A stretch of 64,000 nucleotides of DNA, from NCBI GenBank assembly GCA_947650365.1, contig OX393550.1, positions 114,744,532 through 114,808,531 on the forward strand, written 5' to 3'. The DNA is from Chamaelirium japonicum (lineage: Eukaryota > Streptophyta > Magnoliopsida > Liliales > Melanthiaceae). Each line of letters opens with the position of its first letter. Position 1 is the first letter of the stretch. The notes beneath the pieces were generated by a model that saw only the letters and a program-made list of their open reading frames with translations, was not told where the DNA came from and did not search any database. The translations under genes were made by a program, and so were the position numbers. Below, one piece after another: positions 11,301-21,700 of this stretch.

Positions 11301-13093
11301 ATTTTATTTATTTATTAATTATTTAAATGATGTCATATTTAAATTATTAAATTATTTGGATAATATTAGGTATTTCTAAATTTATATGGAGTATAATACG
11401 GGTATAAGTCGTGTCTAATGACAATACTAAGTATATACGAAGTATAATGCGAGTATAATACCACGTATAATATGGCGTATGTACGGCCTAAAATATGACG
11501 TATTATACACGTACTTATACGAAATATTATACGGGATGAATACCATACGTATACAAGGTATTGTACGTGTATTACTACAAAGGAAATACACGTATGAATA
11601 CTTCGTATTATACGAGTATTCATATCGTATGAATCCTAAACACATATAGATGAAACTTATATAGAATTTCAGATCTAAAGTTGTTTAAGGTTTTCATCTC
11701 AAGAACTCAAGGTTTGAAGAAAATGACTAGTTTTCCGAAGCTACGAGATTCGGAGAAGTAAATCTCTCCTAATCGAAATTAGCTAAGCATGAGATCTAAG
11801 GTTAGCATGATAGTCAGGATGATTATGACATCTAATTTCATTTTTGAGCATGGGTTATAAGACTGAATTTGAAAAACACATGCTACCATGCTTTCTAATC
11901 AAAATCCATGGATTACAACCTAAAAATCATGGATGAAATCACCTAGAATTTGACCTAAACTATCATGGCATACTAAACCAACCTATTTTAGCTTACATTT
12001 TATAGATTTAGGGAGTTCCTTAAAGCATTGACCCACCTCTCCTTCCCTTCTTCTTCTTCTCCTTCTTTTCCTTCTCTTTTTCCTTGCTTTTGCCAAGCAA
12101 AACTACTAAGCAACCATGGGATTTTTGGAAGCTCAAAGGGGCTGGTTTTTGGTGTTTATTGGGCTCCTAGGGACTGATCTTGGCTGCCAAGGGGTTGGGA
12201 ATTTCGTGGCTTTGATGAAGGGGTGAAGGGATAAGGGAGAAAGGTAAAAACAAAGGAATTAAACCCCTTTTCTAATGGTTGTCAATATCCTATTGGCCAT
12301 GGCTTACCTCCCCATGTGAGAGGCACATGGGAGGGGTGGGGATGACCTCATGTGGGCCCCATATTTCTACCATCCAAGTTTTATTAGATTTAGGTTAAGC
12401 TTAATTAGGTTTTTAGGGTAAAAACTAGGCTAGATTAGGGTTTAAGCTAACCTAGTTTAGTCCCTAACTTAGGTTAGTTCCTAACTAGTTTTACTAATTA
12501 TTTTCACATGGCATGCACATGGGTGTGATGTCATATGGGATCCACAAGACTTTTCATAAGATGGCTTAGGATTTGATTAGTTCTAAGCGCGATTAGAGAG
12601 GCTAAAACCCGATTAGGACCCGGTTTAGGACTAACTTAGGATTAGGCTTTAGCACTAAAAATTCAAAAACATATAAATAATCCGCAAAACACCCATTTTT
12701 TATTACATTTAGTTCAAAAATAAGTTTTGGTAATTTTGCAAAAAAGTCTATTTTTTAAAAATGACGATTTTACCCTTTATGTGCGAAAGGGGCCCGATTT
12801 CTCTGTACGTGAGCCTAGATCCCAGACGAAGTTGGGGAGAGTGTTTCCTACCCCCTAGGTGATGCTAAAGCATTCCAAGAAGACTCACCTGAGTTTCGGA
12901 GTTAGGGCCTAACAACCTCGATCGGACGAAAAGTCAGTATTTTCCTATGCGCAGCCCCTGCGCACCATCTCCCGGACTTAACCCCTGTGCACTTACGTTC
13001 TCGTAAGCGCCTCAAGATAGTCCTGCACATGCCACATGATACTCTACTAACTTTTCCTAGAAGAAAATAATATTTTTATCTTATTTTATTACA
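8315..13093. repeat. Non-coding repeat block made of diverged tandem duplications
   Basis: No coding domain is visible on either strand in these 4.8 kb. The sequence is layered with old tandem duplications. A unit starting CTACCACCACCCAAAG recurs at about 8685 and 8991. TAGATTCTG...GCGGCGAC recurs at 9271 and 9404 (133 bp apart). GTGAGCAGGAG(A)GGCATCCCCCTAA recurs at about 9877 and 10175, with a weaker copy at 10027. TCTAAGGA..TGTGTGGC recurs at 10887 and 11063 (176 bp apart). From 11215 to 11350 it is AT-rich, and 11380-11650 is a CGTATA-rich patch. It looks like the non-coding interior of a large, old retroelement, but I found no LTR pair. Confidence 0.55.
11380..11650. repeat. Cluster of CGTATA/TATACG palindromic words
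   Basis: About 270 bp are filled with CGTATAAT, ATTATACG, CGTATAC and TATACGAAG-like words in both orientations, so the strand can fold on itself many times. Open frames across it (Tyr, Ile and Arg-rich) are a by-product of the composition. Confidence 0.7.
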
Positions 13094-13580
13094 GGGAAAA
13101 ACCATATCTTACAACCTCGTCCGGAATAGAAAGCGGTCTTCTCATAATTGTCAGGATGAAGAGGTATCTGGATATATCCAGAGTACCCGTCCATGAATGA
13201 GAAGCCCGGAATCCGATGGCGGCGTCTACCAGAGCTCCGATTCTGGGGAGAGGGAATCCACCCTTCAGGCAAGCTTTGTTGAGGTCAGAGAAGTCTATGC
13301 ACACTCGAACGGCTCCGCTCTACTTCGGCACAGCCACAATGTTGGAGATCCACTCAAGAAAATGAGACTCGCGAATGAAGCTAGCTCACTCCAACTTTTT
13401 CATCTCCGCCGCCACCGTGGCGGCCTTTGCAATCGAAATATGCCGAGCTTTTTGCTTGACCGGAGGGAAATTACGTAAGGTGTGCAGATGATGACAGGAG
13501 ACCTCGGGGTCGATCCCAAGCATGTCTGCAAAGCTCCAAGCGAACACGTACCGGTATTCTTTGAGAAGAACCGTTACGTG
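13094..13580 (-). pseudogene. Ty3/gypsy reverse transcriptase, N-terminal part
   Basis: Minus-strand reading from about 13575 gives LLKEYRYVFAWS, then DMLGIDPEVSCHHL, PPVKQKARHIS and the RT entry WISNIVAVPK, then VCIDFSDLNKAC, FPLPRI and a TAFYSGRG-like segment. These are the usual blocks leading into the gypsy RT palm. The reading ends at about 13094, just before the point where MPFGLKN should follow. That motif starts the fragment at 703. At least one frameshift and a stop lie within it, so it is not functional. Confidence 0.8.
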
Positions 13581-14069
13581 GATAACTTCGGCGTCGATTA
13601 ATAATGTCCTAAGGTGGGTAGCCCTCGGAATCCCATCATTTCCGATGTCAATGTCTTGGAGGGGCTCGGTAATAGGGGACCTCTTCCTCGCAGTACCCGC
13701 AGGGTGCCCATTTGCACAATGCTCTTGACAAGTGTTGCTTCCACCCGGGCCGGCTAACCGCTTGGGTGAAAGGGTAGGATCTGGTACCTCGACTGCATAT
13801 GGAAATCCTTCATTGATAGCGCCCTCTCCGTCCTCACCGGCTGTCCGCTATGGACCGGAGAGCGGTCTTGGTAGCTCGATAATAGTCTCCACCCCTCCCG
13901 CGTCGGCTTTTCGCTTAGGTGAGGTGGGGTTCTCGTAGTGTCGGAGAGTCCCTACAACCCCTGCCTTTGGATCTTCGGCAAGCTTGTGCGAAGAAGCAGC
14001 TAACTGCTAAGAGGGTGCTGGTCTCTTGGCCTCTCTAGGAGTGTCGGTGTCAGAGAGGTGATAGACATC

Positions 14070-14664
14070 CTACTCACACCTGGTAGCGGCGATCTGATCA
14101 CCTCGAATGACCATAGCTCCCAAGGGAATAGGGAACTTAAGGGCTTGATGATTTGGCAAGGACACCGCATTCATCTTCCTAAGCCAAGGTCGCCCAAGGA
14201 TGACATTGAAGGCAGATTGCTCGTCCACGACAGTGAATCGGGTTTGCCAAACTTCGGGGCCCGCTGTCACGGTCAGGGTAATTTCCCCGATGACCTTAGC
14301 AACTTGGCCAGTGAAGCCGCTCAGCGAGCCCGCTGCCGGACAAATTGGCTCACCGTAGTCCCATTCGTTGAAAAGCCGACAGGAATAGGATGTCGACAAC
14401 ACTCCCAGAATCGACTAAAATACACCGCACCTCAATATTGGCTATCATGAGGCGTATGACCAGAGGGTCATTATGTGGAGTAGCGAACCCGGCCATATCA
14501 TCTTCTGAGAACCATACGACGTCGCGGGCTCCCAATGGGGGGGGGTTTGAAGCAAAGTAGGTAGTAGCGAGATAGAGTGCACCTTTTGTGTTCGCTCCAC
14601 CTCTCTTACTTGTCGTCGCACCTTGTTGCTTGACCTCGAATTGCCCAGGTGCCCGGGAATGCAT
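14070..14664 (-). pseudogene. Gypsy aspartic protease region
   Basis: The minus strand encodes VRCILVDSGSVVDILF (active-site D-S-G, usual DTG/DSG box) in 14664-14350. In the next frame (14402-14070) come FTVVDEQSAFNVILGRPWL and a KFPIP stretch, the conserved second half of plant gypsy proteases. The switch of frame near 14380 breaks the polyprotein. The enzyme would cut the gag-pol precursor within the virus-like particle. Confidence 0.75.
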
Positions 14665-14820
14665 GGTGTGGCAAACCAGTGGCCTGCCCTGGGGAGGTAG
14701 GGGTAACGTGGGCTCCGTTGGTCCCGACCGGTCTCCTTCTCTCGGGACGTGCGCAGTGACGACCTCAAATCATCGCAACTGCGAGATGAACTAGTCCAGA
14801 TGACCCAGCCCAACAAGGTC

Positions 14821-14938
14821 CTCCAGATGGTTCTTCAAAGCTCGGCATCGGTTGGTATGATGTCTGACGCCTCTATGGATCCATAGAGGCATCGGACATC
14901 ACACCAACCGATACTGAGCTCTGAAGAACCATCTGGAG
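14821..14938. repeat. 118-bp near-perfect palindrome inside gypsy gag
   Basis: The arm 14821-14878 and the arm 14881-14938 are reverse complements over 58 bp with six mismatches, separated by only 2 bp. The left arm, read on minus, is the normal gag end (HTNRCRALKNHLEDL), so the right arm is an inverted extra copy of it. Confidence 0.9.
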
Positions 14939-16700
14939 TGTTGTCGGTAGATCCGGGATCTCCCTACTGAAGGGGAGGAGAGTATTGGACAAAGGGCTCG
15001 TTCCAGACTTGGTGCAGGACTTGTGCGGGAGAGAGAGTCTGTACGGTGAAATCCCGTTCTCCTGGGCTTTTGCCAGCCTTCCAGCCGCCATGATTAGCGC
15101 CACCGAGGGTGCCATAGCTGGCATCGCAGGAGGTGCGGCGACCTGCATTGCAGGGGGCGCTTTGTGTCACTCCACGACTTTAACGACAAGAGTTCGCAAA
15201 GCGGGAGGAGGTCGTTGTTCGACCATCTTTCCCTTTCGGTCTAGCACCACATCTTCGAGTTTGATGTGTTACTGGACCAAGACGAAGAGCTCGACCATCG
15301 AACGGGGGCCGGAGATGACGAGAGCGGCGTGCAGCTTACTTCCCTCGGGGAGCGTGCTCTTGAAGGCACTCATAGTCGTCCTATCCTGCAAAGCTGACTC
15401 CTCGAGGGCGAGGTAGGCGCTGCGGAATCGAGTTGAGAAGCATCGAAGGGTCTCCCGAGCTCCCATAGTCAGCCCGAACAACGATTCGATCCTCTTTGGT
15501 GGTTGTCGATTACAACGGTACTGTTCCAAGAACAGCCCGGACAGAGTGGTCAAGTTGGGAATGGAATGGGATGGCAACTTGTGACACCAGTTCAAAGCTG
15601 AACCGGTCAAGCTGCTAGGGTAAGCCCGATACAAAACATGGTCCTGGTCAGTGAAGAATAACAACTTCTTGTACACCAGCAGATGGTCTACTGGATCCTG
15701 TGACCCATCAAACAGCACAAACTTTTGCGAAGTCCAGTGCTGAGGAAAACCCCCTGGTGAACCTCACTCATGAAGGGTGAGCTCCCTCCACGAGCGGTGA
15801 GGTCTTCTAAAAGATCAACGGGCATGCTAGGTAGCTGCCAGCGCTCGGGGTGATTTTCCAAAGGCGGCTGCGCAGGCCCTAAGCGATCATGCACGCTTCC
15901 TCTAGGCTGGTCCACACCCTCGCTGCGGTGGTGCTCGGGGGTGAAGTCCTGGTGATCGCTCCGTCGTTTCGCCGGTAGTCGCCTCGGCACGGGGAGAGGT
16001 CTGTGTGAGGCAGTCACCTCACGGGTCTCTGCACGGGGAAACACTGCCACCGAGGGTTCCCGCTCGCGCTGATGGCGCGGGTTACGGTCTCGCCCTCGAG
16101 ACCTCATCTTTGACTCGCCAGACCCCGCACTTCGACTTCGTCGGCAAGGAAGGGCTGAAGGCGGAGTCGACTCGTTGCTGGAACGCTGGGTGACAAGGCG
16201 TTGAAGCCGCCCGAGGAGCGGCTCCCTTGTCTTGTTCATGACTATGCCTCCCATGGGGGGCTCCTGTTGGGATGTCCGCCGCGTGGGTGCCAGCGTAGAT
16301 TGACGCAATGCCGGAACCGGGGGAGGTCGCGTAGGGGGAGCGGCCCCCCTGCTGACGCTCCTAGTTGCCGGGACTGATTTGCCGATCCTCCCCTTCGTTG
16401 TTTGAGCCCAAGGGAGGGATCAGCTCTTCCGCTCATTGCAGGAACCGGGTGCAACCACGTCAGTTCATCCAGCATGGCCTGTTGGGTGGCCAACATCTCC
16501 ATGAGGAGCTGGTCACTGAGCGGGGCAGGGGGTTGGGTAGCTTGAGCCGGCATCCCACTTCGTGCAGATATGGCACGAGCCCTCGCTCGTCTCTGTCCCC
16601 GTGTCGAAGGAGCCATCAGGGCCTCCTGCAAAGGCAGGGCTATTAACCATGTGGTAGTGGGCGTTCTCAAAGCAACCAGACGAGATCCCACAGTCGACAC
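14939..16700 (-). pseudogene. Gypsy gag (capsid) region
   Basis: The minus strand 15718-15269 reads MLFDGSQDPVDHLLVYKK, YPSSLTGSALNWCHKLP, FLEQYRCNRQPP and LFGLTMGARETLRCF, the retrotransposon gag capsid domain (PF03732-type). Upstream, 16700-15690 holds an Arg/Pro-rich N-terminal region in two frames. The zinc-knuckle-like end (HTNRCRALKNHLEDL) is at 14878-14821. The frames are not continuous. The protein would form the particle that packages element RNA. Confidence 0.7.
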
Positions 16701-16704
16701 TAAA

Positions 16705-17578
16705 TGTCAAGGGAAAAATCTTGCTGGTGAGGCTGCTCGACCTGTAAGGTAAAGAAAACGTGAACGGCTGGCTCCGTGAGGAGCGCAGACCCTCCGACGC
16801 TCAAATAAGTGAGGGTTCGAAAAAGGGAGAGCTCTAGTAGTCGGAAAATGTCTGGGTTTTTGAGTTTCGAACCTGTACTTTGGAGCCGGGAATCGTATCT
16901 TTATAGACATTTTGTAGACCACCAGAGTCTGACACGTGGCTGCTTTTTTCCGCACCTTCTACACCTTCACATGTCAGCCCACATGGGCCCTTTAATGGCC
17001 TTTGTCATTTAGCTTGCCAGGCGGTGGCGGTCTAGGCCAGGTGGACATTCTGGAAGGCTCCAGTCTGGGGTGTTCTAGACCGACCTTGGCCGGCTAATGT
17101 GGCTCCTCATTGCCCACGTAGTTCCACAGGAATGGTGACATCTGTCGATTTGTTACCGTCTTACTGTAGGCGACCCCCACGGGCAAGTAGGCGAGCTCCT
17201 TTGCTATTACGTGACCGGTCGAGCTCCTAGGCAAGCCAATCGCAAGCTAATTGGGCGAGCCCCTGGGTGAGTTATGGGTGTTGAATCTTCTGAGGGGTTC
17301 CTCCAGCTATACCAGGGGCGACCTCTTCCGCGCACGAGTTGATCGCGTGCGGTCAGGGCGAGCTGTGGGCGCTAGCCAGGGGCGACCTCTTCCGCGCACG
17401 AGCTAATTGCGTGCGGTCAGGGCAAACTCCCCGGGCGAGCTGTGAGACACCTTACGGTATATGACACCTATCAGCAAGGGACGTCTCTCCACGTGCAAGC
17501 TGATCCCTATTGAAACTACGTGCGAGCTACTCGTGAGGGTGGAGGCCGGCTTCGCTGGGAGTGTTCTTTGAAACTCCA
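16705..17578 (-). repeat. Gypsy LTR
   Basis: It begins, on minus, TGGAGTTTCAAAG and ends TTGACA next to the degenerate primer-binding site. A TATAAAGAT box (minus) lies at about 16898-16905, followed by a leader rich in GAG/CTC words. A unit beginning CCAGGGGCGACCTCTTCCG is duplicated 54 bp apart (17322 and 17376). The outer end is an estimate because no partner LTR is in the window. Confidence 0.6.
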
Positions 17579-18115
17579 AGTCCTATTTTGGCCACAATGC
17601 TGCTTACCCAAAAATCAACAGTGGCCTTGAATCCCAAACTCATCCGGGGGGGGGGGAGGCTTCTTTGGCCTCTTGAGGTCACACATGGTGCTTCCAGAGA
17701 CGAGGAGAATCTCCCAACGGATTTCTGTTTGTCTCATCATGCTCTCCTGTTGCTGCCACGTGGACGACGAGTCGGTGATATTTTTTGACACCATCAACTA
17801 TCATGCACAAGGTGCACTTAATCAGTGAATACTAAGTGCGCACAAAAGTATTCGATGCACTTTAGCCAAACGGGACCACAAGGCCTAAAGCCGGAAAATT
17901 CGAAACCAAAATGCACCGAGTCCAAAAAACGATCAAGATATGAAAACTCAGAAACAGAAGATGGAATCTGCTCTCAGGTGCTTCTACTAGAATCTGATTT
18001 TCTATTCTCAGGTGCTTCTACTAGAATCTGATTTTCTATTCTCAGGTGCTTCTACTAGAATCTGATTTTCTATACAAAACTGATTCTGCTTCGATGGGAA
18101 TCAGCTCTCGGGTGT
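17579..18115. other. Intergenic sequence without recognised gene
   Basis: It has a run of G at 17647-17658 and, at 17615-17797 on minus, a 60-codon open frame with a Pro run but no domain I recognise. The stretch ends at the left border of the B3 duplication (18116). Confidence 0.4.
17973..18074. repeat. 34-bp tandem repeat, three copies
   Basis: CTCAGGTGCTTCTACTAGAA plus 14 more bases occurs at 17973, 18007 and 18041 without a visible mismatch. There are no spacers, so it is a minisatellite and not a CRISPR array. Confidence 0.9.
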
Positions 18116-18532
18116 GGACAGAGGAAAATGGATTCTCTTTAGTTTTCATTAGCCTTTGGTTGAAAGGAAGTGAGTTCCGGAAACCAATTTACAATGCAAA
18201 AATCAAACAGATACTCAAATATTATTTCTGATACAATGTCAGCACTACAAGAAAATTAATCATCTCCTCGACAAAAACACCACTGCACCATGAGCTCCCA
18301 AAATTACATTAACCACAATCGATACGAACAGCAATTTGGAAACTACTTTCTGTTTCATCCCATGTAAAAAAACAAAAGAGCAATGGGATCCATAGTTTTA
18401 CTTTCCAACTGAGCACAAAAAGACATTTTAAGTGACTAAATATTTTAAAAAGAAGTTTTGGAGCCCCCCAAACCCCTCCTCTCCAATAAGTTACTAATTT
18501 CCTGATGATCTCTTTGAAGGAACGGCTTCGTC

Positions 18533-18778
18533 TCAAACCCGAGAGATGTGAACTGTGAAGATGATCCCTTTACTTCCCTTAGCTAGCTCGAAGAGGCAGA
18601 CATCCCCTACTTTCAGATTATTGTCAAGGGAAAATCTTTCCCATCCTCTCGAGAAAAAAGAATTCTTGACGTAAAACAGATAAGTGACGGCCCACTTCTC
18701 TTTCCGCCCTGGAGTTTGGAGAAGCATGGACTGAGATTTAGTTGGAAGATGTGTTCTTGAAAAGTCAATAGAGATGGT
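18533..18778 (-). CDS. B3 copy A exon 5, B3 domain 2 and stop
   Basis: 246 nt after acceptor TTTTTTTGGCAG, encoding TISIDFSRTHLPTKS, GWERFSLDNNLKVGDVCLFEL and ending FTVHISRV-stop. By hand it differs from copy B exon 5 at about 26 of 246 nt and 16 of 81 residues. Confidence 0.9.
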   Translation of the reverse strand, partial: TISIDFSRTHLPTKSQSMLLQTPGRKEKWAVTYLFYVKNSFFSRGWERFSLDNNLKVGDVCLFELAKGSKGIIFTVHISRV

Positions 18779-21700
18779 CTGCCAAAAAAACAATCGACGA
18801 TATATAATGTCATTAATGGAACGAAAAAATGTTTATTGTAAAGAAAGAGGCTAATGAAAATAATAAGACAAAAAAGATCTATTAATCCAAATTTGAAATC
18901 AACTTAAATATTAAGGCAATTATATATTCACATTGAGATAGGTATTTCTCAGTTAACTTCGGTAGTAATCATAAATGAGCATGATGAATTATCGACGATC
19001 AACCTTGGATCAAAGGTCTATTGAAAGTTGTAGACCGCATATTCACGCAACTTTCCACCAGTAAACTTATTAATACTCGATTTGATGCCACAGAAAGTCA
19101 AAAAAATTTCGGGTCTCAATACAATCTCCACCGATATTACAACCTTTATCAGGTTGATTTTGATCATTGAATTTTATTAACATCCTTTCCATCTTAAAGC
19201 TGTAACGCTCTACAGTGTCGGTGTCGAATATGTAATCTATAATCCCCCCCATCAATAGTGACGGAATTGTTAGAAGATGACGGCTAGGGTTTGGAGAGGA
19301 ATAGAATGCTTTCCATTGAGGGACTCAAGCCCAATATATGTACATGTATCCGACCCGACTGTACAGTAAACCCGACCCATCTATATGTACATTAACACTC
19401 CCCCTCAAACTCACGGTGGATCATGAACCGAGAGTTTGCCTAGAAAATGCCGGAAGCGAGCAATCGTCAGGGGCTTCGTCAGAAAATCAGCAGTCTGCTC
19501 CGATGAGGAAATGAAAGGCAGGGAGATGGTGTGGTCGATAAACGCCTGGCGAACATAATGACAATCAACTTCAATATGTTTTGTTCGCTCATGGAAGACC
19601 GGATTGCTAGCAATCTGAATAGCACTCCGGTTGTCACAGAAGAGAGGAGTGGGCCCGGATATCACCACTCCCAAGTCAAGCAGAAGACGGCGAAGCCAGA
19701 TAATCTCGGCGGTAGTGGAAGCCATAGCCCTGTATTCGGCTTCGGTGCTGGAGCGAGCAACAGACTCCTGCTTCTTGCTGCACCACGAAATCAGTGAGTC
19801 ACCCAGAAACACACAGTATCCTGTAGTAGATCGACGAGTGGCTGCATCTCCTGCCCAATCTGCATCGGAGTAGGCACGCAGCACCAACGGAGAGGTGGAG
19901 GGAAACAGTAGTGAACGGGTGATGGTGCCCCGGAGGTAGCGGATAATCCGAAGAACAGCTGCATAGTGTACTGACCGTGGAGCCTGAACAAATTGACTGA
20001 CAATGCCAACAGCATGGGCAATGTCTGGCCGGGTCATGGTGAGATAGACAAGCATCCCAACCAGCCTCTGGTAGCGGGAGACATCCTGGAGTGGCTCACC
20101 ATCTGTAGCGAGAAGCTTCAAATTGAGATCCATGGGTGTATCAGCAGTGCGTGTGTCAGTAAGAGCAGCATCAGCAAGGATGTCGGAGATGTACTTCTGT
20201 TGGGAGACCAACAGACCACGAGCTGACCTGGCAATCTCAAGGCCCAAAAAGTAGCGAAGAGAGCCCAGATCTTTCATCTCAAACTGACTCTGGAGGTGCC
20301 GCTGGAGAGAGGCGATGGTGGCACTGTCATCCCCAGTGATGATCATATCATCCACATAGAGGAGAAGAACTGCAATGCCCTGACTGGAGGAGTGAGTGAA
20401 CAAGGCATAGTCGAAGTGACGCTCAACAAACCCGGCGGCCAGTACTGCACTGCGAAATCGCTCAAACCAGGCATGAGGGGCCTGCTTGAGCCCATAGATG
20501 TCTCGGCGCAACCGACACACGTGCCCTGGAGGAACTGAAGTGCCCGGAGGAGGAGCCATGTAGACTTCCTCGGAGAGATCACCGTGGAGAAACGCATTGG
20601 TGACATCCATCTGATGGAGAGGCCACCCTCGAGCAGCTGCCACAGCTAAGAGGGTGCGCACAGTAGTCATCCGAGCAACTGGAGCAAACGTCTCCTTATA
20701 GTCAATCCCATACTCCTGGGAAAAGCCACGAGCCACGAGGCGAGACTTGTGCCGCTCAATGGATCCGTCAGGTCGAGTCTTGACCTTGAATATCCACTTG
20801 CAGCTAACAGACACCACCCCGGAGGGACAAGGCACCAACTCTCAGGTCCTGGTCCGCTGAAAAGCCTCAAGCTCAACTGACATGGCGTGCCGCCACTCTG
20901 GATGTAACGTTGCTTCACGGTACGATTGGGGCTCCCGATGGGTGTGTATAGCAGTAAGAAAAGCCTAAAAGGATGGTGAATAGGAGACACTGGCAGAGTA
21001 GCCAGAAGAGTCAGAGGGAAAAGCAGAGTAGCCAAACCTGTCAGGAGAGTAGTCATATCTATCAGGAGGGTGATGTTCGCGTGCTGGGTAGCACCGAACA
21101 GGAGCAGGATCCACGACCGGGGAGGAGGGAGCAGCAGCATCAGGCGAGGGAGTACCAGTGTGAACCGTCACTGGAGGAGGAGCTGCAGACCGACGAACAT
21201 AGACACGAGTAACAGGTGGTGGTGGAGGTGGCGAGGGAGATGGAGGAGGTGGTGGTGGTGGTGGTGGCGGTGGTGGAGGTGGCGGGGAAGATGGAGTAGG
21301 CGTGGATGGGGCAATAGAAACCGGGGGTAGAACAGTGATGTGGAGATGTGAGGAAGACGAGGAGGATGACGCAGGAGGCAAGCAAAGATCCCGAGACTCA
21401 GGTGAAAATACGGGACATCCTCAACAAAGGAGACGTGACGGGAGACACGGATCCGACGAGCCAAGGGATCGTAGCAGCGATACCCTTTGTGCTCCCGACG
21501 GAGCCCCAAGTGAACACACCTAACAGACCTCGTAGAGAGTTTGGTGCGCTCATGGGGAGGAAGAAGTACGAAGCACGTGCAGCCAAACGTGCGAAGAAGA
21601 GAGTAGTCAGGTGGGCTGGAGTGAAGGCGCTCGTATGGGGTGACACCGGACAGAGCAGACGACGGAGTGATATTGATGAGGTGGACAGCCGTCATGACAG

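Larger units (their letters stand above)
13094..17578 (-). mobile_element. Ty3/gypsy retrotransposon, 5' half (LTR, PBS, gag, protease, start of RT)
   Basis: On the minus strand the order is LTR (about 17578-16705), a primer-binding-like TGTCGACTGTGGGATC (about 16704-16688), gag (16700-14820), aspartic protease (14664-14070) and the start of RT (13575-13094). The order is complete as far as it goes, and no integrase follows here. All frames are broken. The remainder may be the fragment at 731-1. Confidence 0.8.

Noticed and set aside
17973-18074. Direct repeats that could suggest a CRISPR array
   Set aside because: The units abut with no spacers, there are only three, and the window is plant nuclear DNA.
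20965-21381. Pro-rich protein gene on minus
   Set aside because: It is the low-complexity linker of the copia polyprotein coded by a GGT repeat on the plus strand.
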